A stretch of DNA of 16,552 nt from Nitrosomonas sp. GTDB lineage: Bacteria > Pseudomonadota > Gammaproteobacteria > Burkholderiales > Nitrosomonadaceae. Of the stretch, positions 14,458 through 16,552 are shown one piece after another (the first letter of the stretch is position 1; each line of letters begins with the position of its first letter). The notes below the pieces were generated by a model. It searched no databases. It saw only the letters and a list, made by a program, of their open reading frames with translations, and was not told the DNA's origin. The DNA lies in assembly GCA_021774205.1 (NCBI GenBank), contig JAJFJI010000148.1, forward strand, positions 1 to 16,552. The letters are read 5' to 3'. The translations under genes were made by a program, and so were the position numbers.

Positions 14458-15765
14458 ATGAATACACTGCCTGTTTTGATCGTGGAAGATGACCATGATT
14501 TATTGGAAGCAATATGTGCGACATTAAGGTTGTCAGGCTATGCCACGCTTGCTGCAACAGATGGTAAAACCGCACTAGCATTGTTACAAACGCAGCAGGT
14601 AGGAATGGTGATCAGTGATGTGCAAATGCAACCAATGAATGGACTTGATTTGTTGCGAGAGATTAAAGCATTTTATCCGGATCTGCCGGTATTGTTGATG
14701 ACAGCTTATGGTGAAGTGGATAAAGCGGTTACTGCTATGCGAAATGGCGCATGCGATTATTTATTAAAACCTTTTGATCCGGATAATTTGCTGGTTCATG
14801 TTAAACAGCGCCTGCTGCCAGTATCTGATAATGAAATTGGTATGATCGCGAAGGACCCACGTTCAATTGCATTATTGTCGCTAGCCAAGCGTGTTGCAAA
14901 ATCGCAAGCAACGGTTATGCTTACTGGCGGCAGTGGATGCGGCAAAGAAGTGCTTGCCCGTTTCATTCATCAACATTCGTCACGTGCTGCCGAGTCATTT
15001 GTCGCGATCAATTGCGCCGCTATTCCAGAGAATTTGCTAGAGGCGACAATGTTTGGCTATGAGAAGGGTGCATTTACAGGTGCTACTCAGGCCCAGCAAG
15101 GAAAGTTTGAGCAAGCGGAAGGTGGCACGTTGTTGCTCGATGAGATTTCGGAAATGCCACTGTCGCTACAGGCAAAATTACTGCGAGTATTGCAGGAACG
15201 GGAAGTTGAACGGGTAGGGGGGAATAAAACGATCAAGCTTAATATTCGATTGCTGGCTACTTCTAATCGTGATCTGCCGGCTATGGTTAAAAATGGCGCT
15301 TTTCGCGAAGATCTATACTACCGGTTAAATGTTTTTCCTCTGGAAATTCCCCCGCTTAAAGAAAGGCCGATGGATATTGTGCCATTAGTGGAGCGTTTAC
15401 TAGAAACTTTCGGCGACAGGTCAGCAAAGCATATTCATAAGTTGTCCGAAGCAGCGATCAATCGTTTAAAAAATCATGAATGGCCTGGGAATATTAGGGA
15501 ACTGGAAAATGTTATACAACGCGCCATGATACTAGCAACCGGCATAATCGAAGAGGCCCATCTAAATTTACCAGAAGACAATATTCATCAAGAAGTATCA
15601 AAAGATGACGATACTTCATATGATATGAAAACACTGGAAAAATATCACATCATGAAAACGCTTGCAGCTGTTAACGGTTCCAGAAAACTGGCGGTAAAAA
15701 GGCTGGGTATTTCGGAGCGCACTTTGCGTTATAAATTGCAGCAATATCGATTAGCAGAATGTTAA
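14458..15765 (+). CDS. flrC: Sigma-54-dependent response regulator, FlrC/FleR type
   Basis: 435 residues from the ATG at 14458 (GGAG nine bases upstream; an upstream TTG at 14443 is less likely). The receiver domain (1-118) has acidic pocket D11/D12, phospho-acceptor D54, T82 and K104. The AAA+ domain (about 125-365) has Walker A GGSGCGKE at 157-164, GAFTGA at 204-209 (the sigma-54 contact loop) and Walker B GGTLLLDEI at 222-230. The C-terminal Fis-type helix-turn-helix includes RKLAVKRLGISERTLRYKL. The ATMFGYEKGAFTGA context is like FlrC/FleR. When phosphorylated by the upstream kinase it would open sigma-54 promoters of hook and basal-body genes. Walker A departs from the usual GESGTGKE at two positions. 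It lies 119 bases after the kinase and 123 bases before fliE. Confidence 0.93.
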   Translation: MNTLPVLIVEDDHDLLEAICATLRLSGYATLAATDGKTALALLQTQQVGMVISDVQMQPMNGLDLLREIKAFYPDLPVLLMTAYGEVDKAVTAMRNGACDYLLKPFDPDNLLVHVKQRLLPVSDNEIGMIAKDPRSIALLSLAKRVAKSQATVMLTGGSGCGKEVLARFIHQHSSRAAESFVAINCAAIPENLLEATMFGYEKGAFTGATQAQQGKFEQAEGGTLLLDEISEMPLSLQAKLLRVLQEREVERVGGNKTIKLNIRLLATSNRDLPAMVKNGAFREDLYYRLNVFPLEIPPLKERPMDIVPLVERLLETFGDRSAKHIHKLSEAAINRLKNHEWPGNIRELENVIQRAMILATGIIEEAHLNLPEDNIHQEVSKDDDTSYDMKTLEKYHIMKTLAAVNGSRKLAVKRLGISERTLRYKLQQYRLAEC

Positions 15766-15888
15766 AGCGGTGAAAGTTTAATTTAATAAAAATCTGTATT
15801 TATTTAGCATCGCTCGATAGTTTGATAGTTACAAGAATTATTTAACTTGTATTAGGAAGTTTTTTGGACATTCTTTTAAGAGAGAGCC

Positions 15889-16215
15889 ATGGATAAGTCG
15901 GGAATTGAAAGTATATTAGCGCAACTTCAGGCAGCATCGTCAACGGCTGCAGGCGCTAAAAAATCATCACTACCTGAGGAACAAACTTCTAATGTTGATT
16001 TTGGGGAAAAGCTTAAGGCAGCGGTGGATCAGGTGAACAACACCCAGCAGGCTGCAGGTGAGTTAACCAGAACATTTGTTAGTGGTGAAACAGATAAAAA
16101 TTTGCATGAAGTTATGATATCGCTTCAAAAAGCGAGTATATCCTTTCAATCCATGATACAAGTCCGTAATAAATTGGTGACGGCATATCAGGAAATTATG
16201 AGAATGCAGGTCTGA
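15889..16215 (+). CDS. fliE: Flagellar hook-basal body protein FliE
   Basis: 108 residues, normal length. Family features are DFGEKLKAAVDQVNNTQQAA in the middle and the conserved C-terminal half: LHEVMISLQKASISFQSMIQ, VRNKLVTAYQEIMRMQV. FliE joins the MS ring to the proximal rod and is the first rod-type substrate exported through the FliP/R gate. A purine-rich AAGAGAGAG precedes the ATG at 15889. It sits on the plus strand downstream of the two-component genes, whereas fliF onward is on the minus strand. In many bacteria fliE directly precedes or is divergent from fliF; here the regulators are inserted between them. The 123 bases upstream are AT-rich with no clear sigma-54 or sigma-28 boxes. 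Confidence 0.97.
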   Translation: MDKSGIESILAQLQAASSTAAGAKKSSLPEEQTSNVDFGEKLKAAVDQVNNTQQAAGELTRTFVSGETDKNLHEVMISLQKASISFQSMIQVRNKLVTAYQEIMRMQV

Positions 16216-16240
16216 ATAAAAAAACCCCGCTGCCAACTTT

Positions 16241-16552
16241 TTAGTTCCCTTTTTGCATTTGTTCCAGCTTGACAATGTATCGTTGTATCATCGCAAACAT
16301 TGGTGCAGGGAGCCTAATGAATTCGCAACCGGCGCGTTTGCAGGCTAGACCATTTCGCAATGTGATTTCATAAGTATTTTTTACCCGGATGTTTGCGATG
16401 ATGGTCCCCACATTAGGTAGTGAAATTTGGCAATTTTCAAAAATAGTGCCAGGATCAAAACTAACACTTGGGTGGTGGTCAATTACCGCGATACCGCCGC
16501 AACTGATATCAAGCAAAGTTACTTCAGCAGTATCAGATTCATAATCTATAGG
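16241..16552 (-). CDS. PilZ-domain flagellar brake protein, YcgR-like, C-terminal part, cut at right edge
   Basis: The minus-strand frame is open from the window edge to the TAA at 16241, giving the C-terminal 103 residues. LLDISCGGIAVID carries the PilZ [DN]xSxxG motif (DISCGG) for cyclic di-GMP. It is followed by PNVGTIIANIRVKNTYEITL and the closing CKRAGCEFIRLPAPMFAMIQRYI helix, which match the YcgR C-terminal PilZ domain. The upstream RxxxR motif and any YcgR N-domain would lie beyond the window. A TTG near 16516 is an internal codon, not a start. YcgR binds FliG/FliM or MotA when c-di-GMP is high and slows the motor. It converges on fliE with a 25-base gap. YcgR is the likely identity, but the missing half keeps it tentative. 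Confidence 0.8.
   Translation of the reverse strand, partial: PIDYESDTAEVTLLDISCGGIAVIDHHPSVSFDPGTIFENCQISLPNVGTIIANIRVKNTYEITLRNGLACKRAGCEFIRLPAPMFAMIQRYIVKLEQMQKGN

Noticed and set aside
15124..15138. Sigma-54-like TGGCAC...TTGC within the regulator gene
   Set aside because: The spacing is one base short (N4 instead of N5) and it lies in the Walker B codons, so it is a coding coincidence.
16216..16243. Possible bidirectional terminator between fliE and the PilZ gene
   Set aside because: There is a T7 run on the minus strand, but only a 4-base-pair AACT/AGTT stem and no pairing partner for the G-rich segment next to it.
16514..16516. TTG as a start of the PilZ gene
   Set aside because: The frame stays open to the window edge and the PilZ motif begins immediately at that codon, so it is internal.
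1..16552. CRISPR arrays, tRNA/rRNA genes, insertion sequences or phage attachment sites
   Set aside because: No regularly spaced identical repeats, no cloverleaf-like or rRNA segments and no intact transposase or terminal inverted repeats were seen.

Overview
The window is a flagellar gene cluster from a Gram-negative, probably betaproteobacterial, chromosome. The moderate-to-low GC, the protein sequences and the fliF-to-fliR order suggest a Nitrosomonadaceae-like ammonia oxidiser. That placement is inferred from remembered family resemblance, not from a search.

Layout, left to right. (1) 1-686, minus strand: the N-terminal 228 residues of an Ala/Glu/Lys/Arg-rich helical (coiled-coil) protein that runs off the left edge. 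(2) 687-1091: about 400 bases without a convincing gene, containing an imperfect direct repeat and possibly decayed coding sequence. (3) 1092-5668, minus: fliL-fliM-fliN-fliO-fliP-fliQ-fliR in transcription order. These encode the stator/basal-body protein FliL, the switch proteins FliM and FliN, and the core export gate FliO/P/Q/R. (4) 5669-5998: a 330-base regulatory gap with a 9-bp inverted repeat and a hairpin, which probably separates two transcription units. (5) 5999-12808, minus: fliF-fliG-fliH-fliI-fliJ-fliK, encoding the MS ring, rotor, export ATPase complex and hook-length ruler. (6) 12809-13111: a divergent intergenic region with dyad symmetries and a sigma-28-like promoter candidate. 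(7) 13112-15765, plus: a soluble PAS histidine kinase and a sigma-54 activator of the FlrB/FlrC (FleS/FleR) type. (8) 15889-16215, plus: fliE. (9) 16241-16552, minus: the PilZ domain of a YcgR-like c-di-GMP flagellar brake, cut by the right edge.

Together the genes build the inner part of the flagellum: MS ring, the FliE rod adaptor, C ring, type III export gate and ATPase. They also include the two-component pair that in other bacteria controls middle/late flagellar genes, and a c-di-GMP motility brake. Absent here are flhA, flhB, a FlrA/FleQ master regulator, rod/hook genes and flagellin.

The genes are ordinary members of known families. The unusual points are: an apparent in-frame tandem duplication of the 5' end of fliI, whose second copy has an ATG one base out of frame before an A8 tract; a 42-base-period acidic repeat expansion in the FliN N-terminus; the truncated helical protein next to fliR; and symmetrical elements in the two regulatory gaps. 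I found no wholly new multi-gene system.
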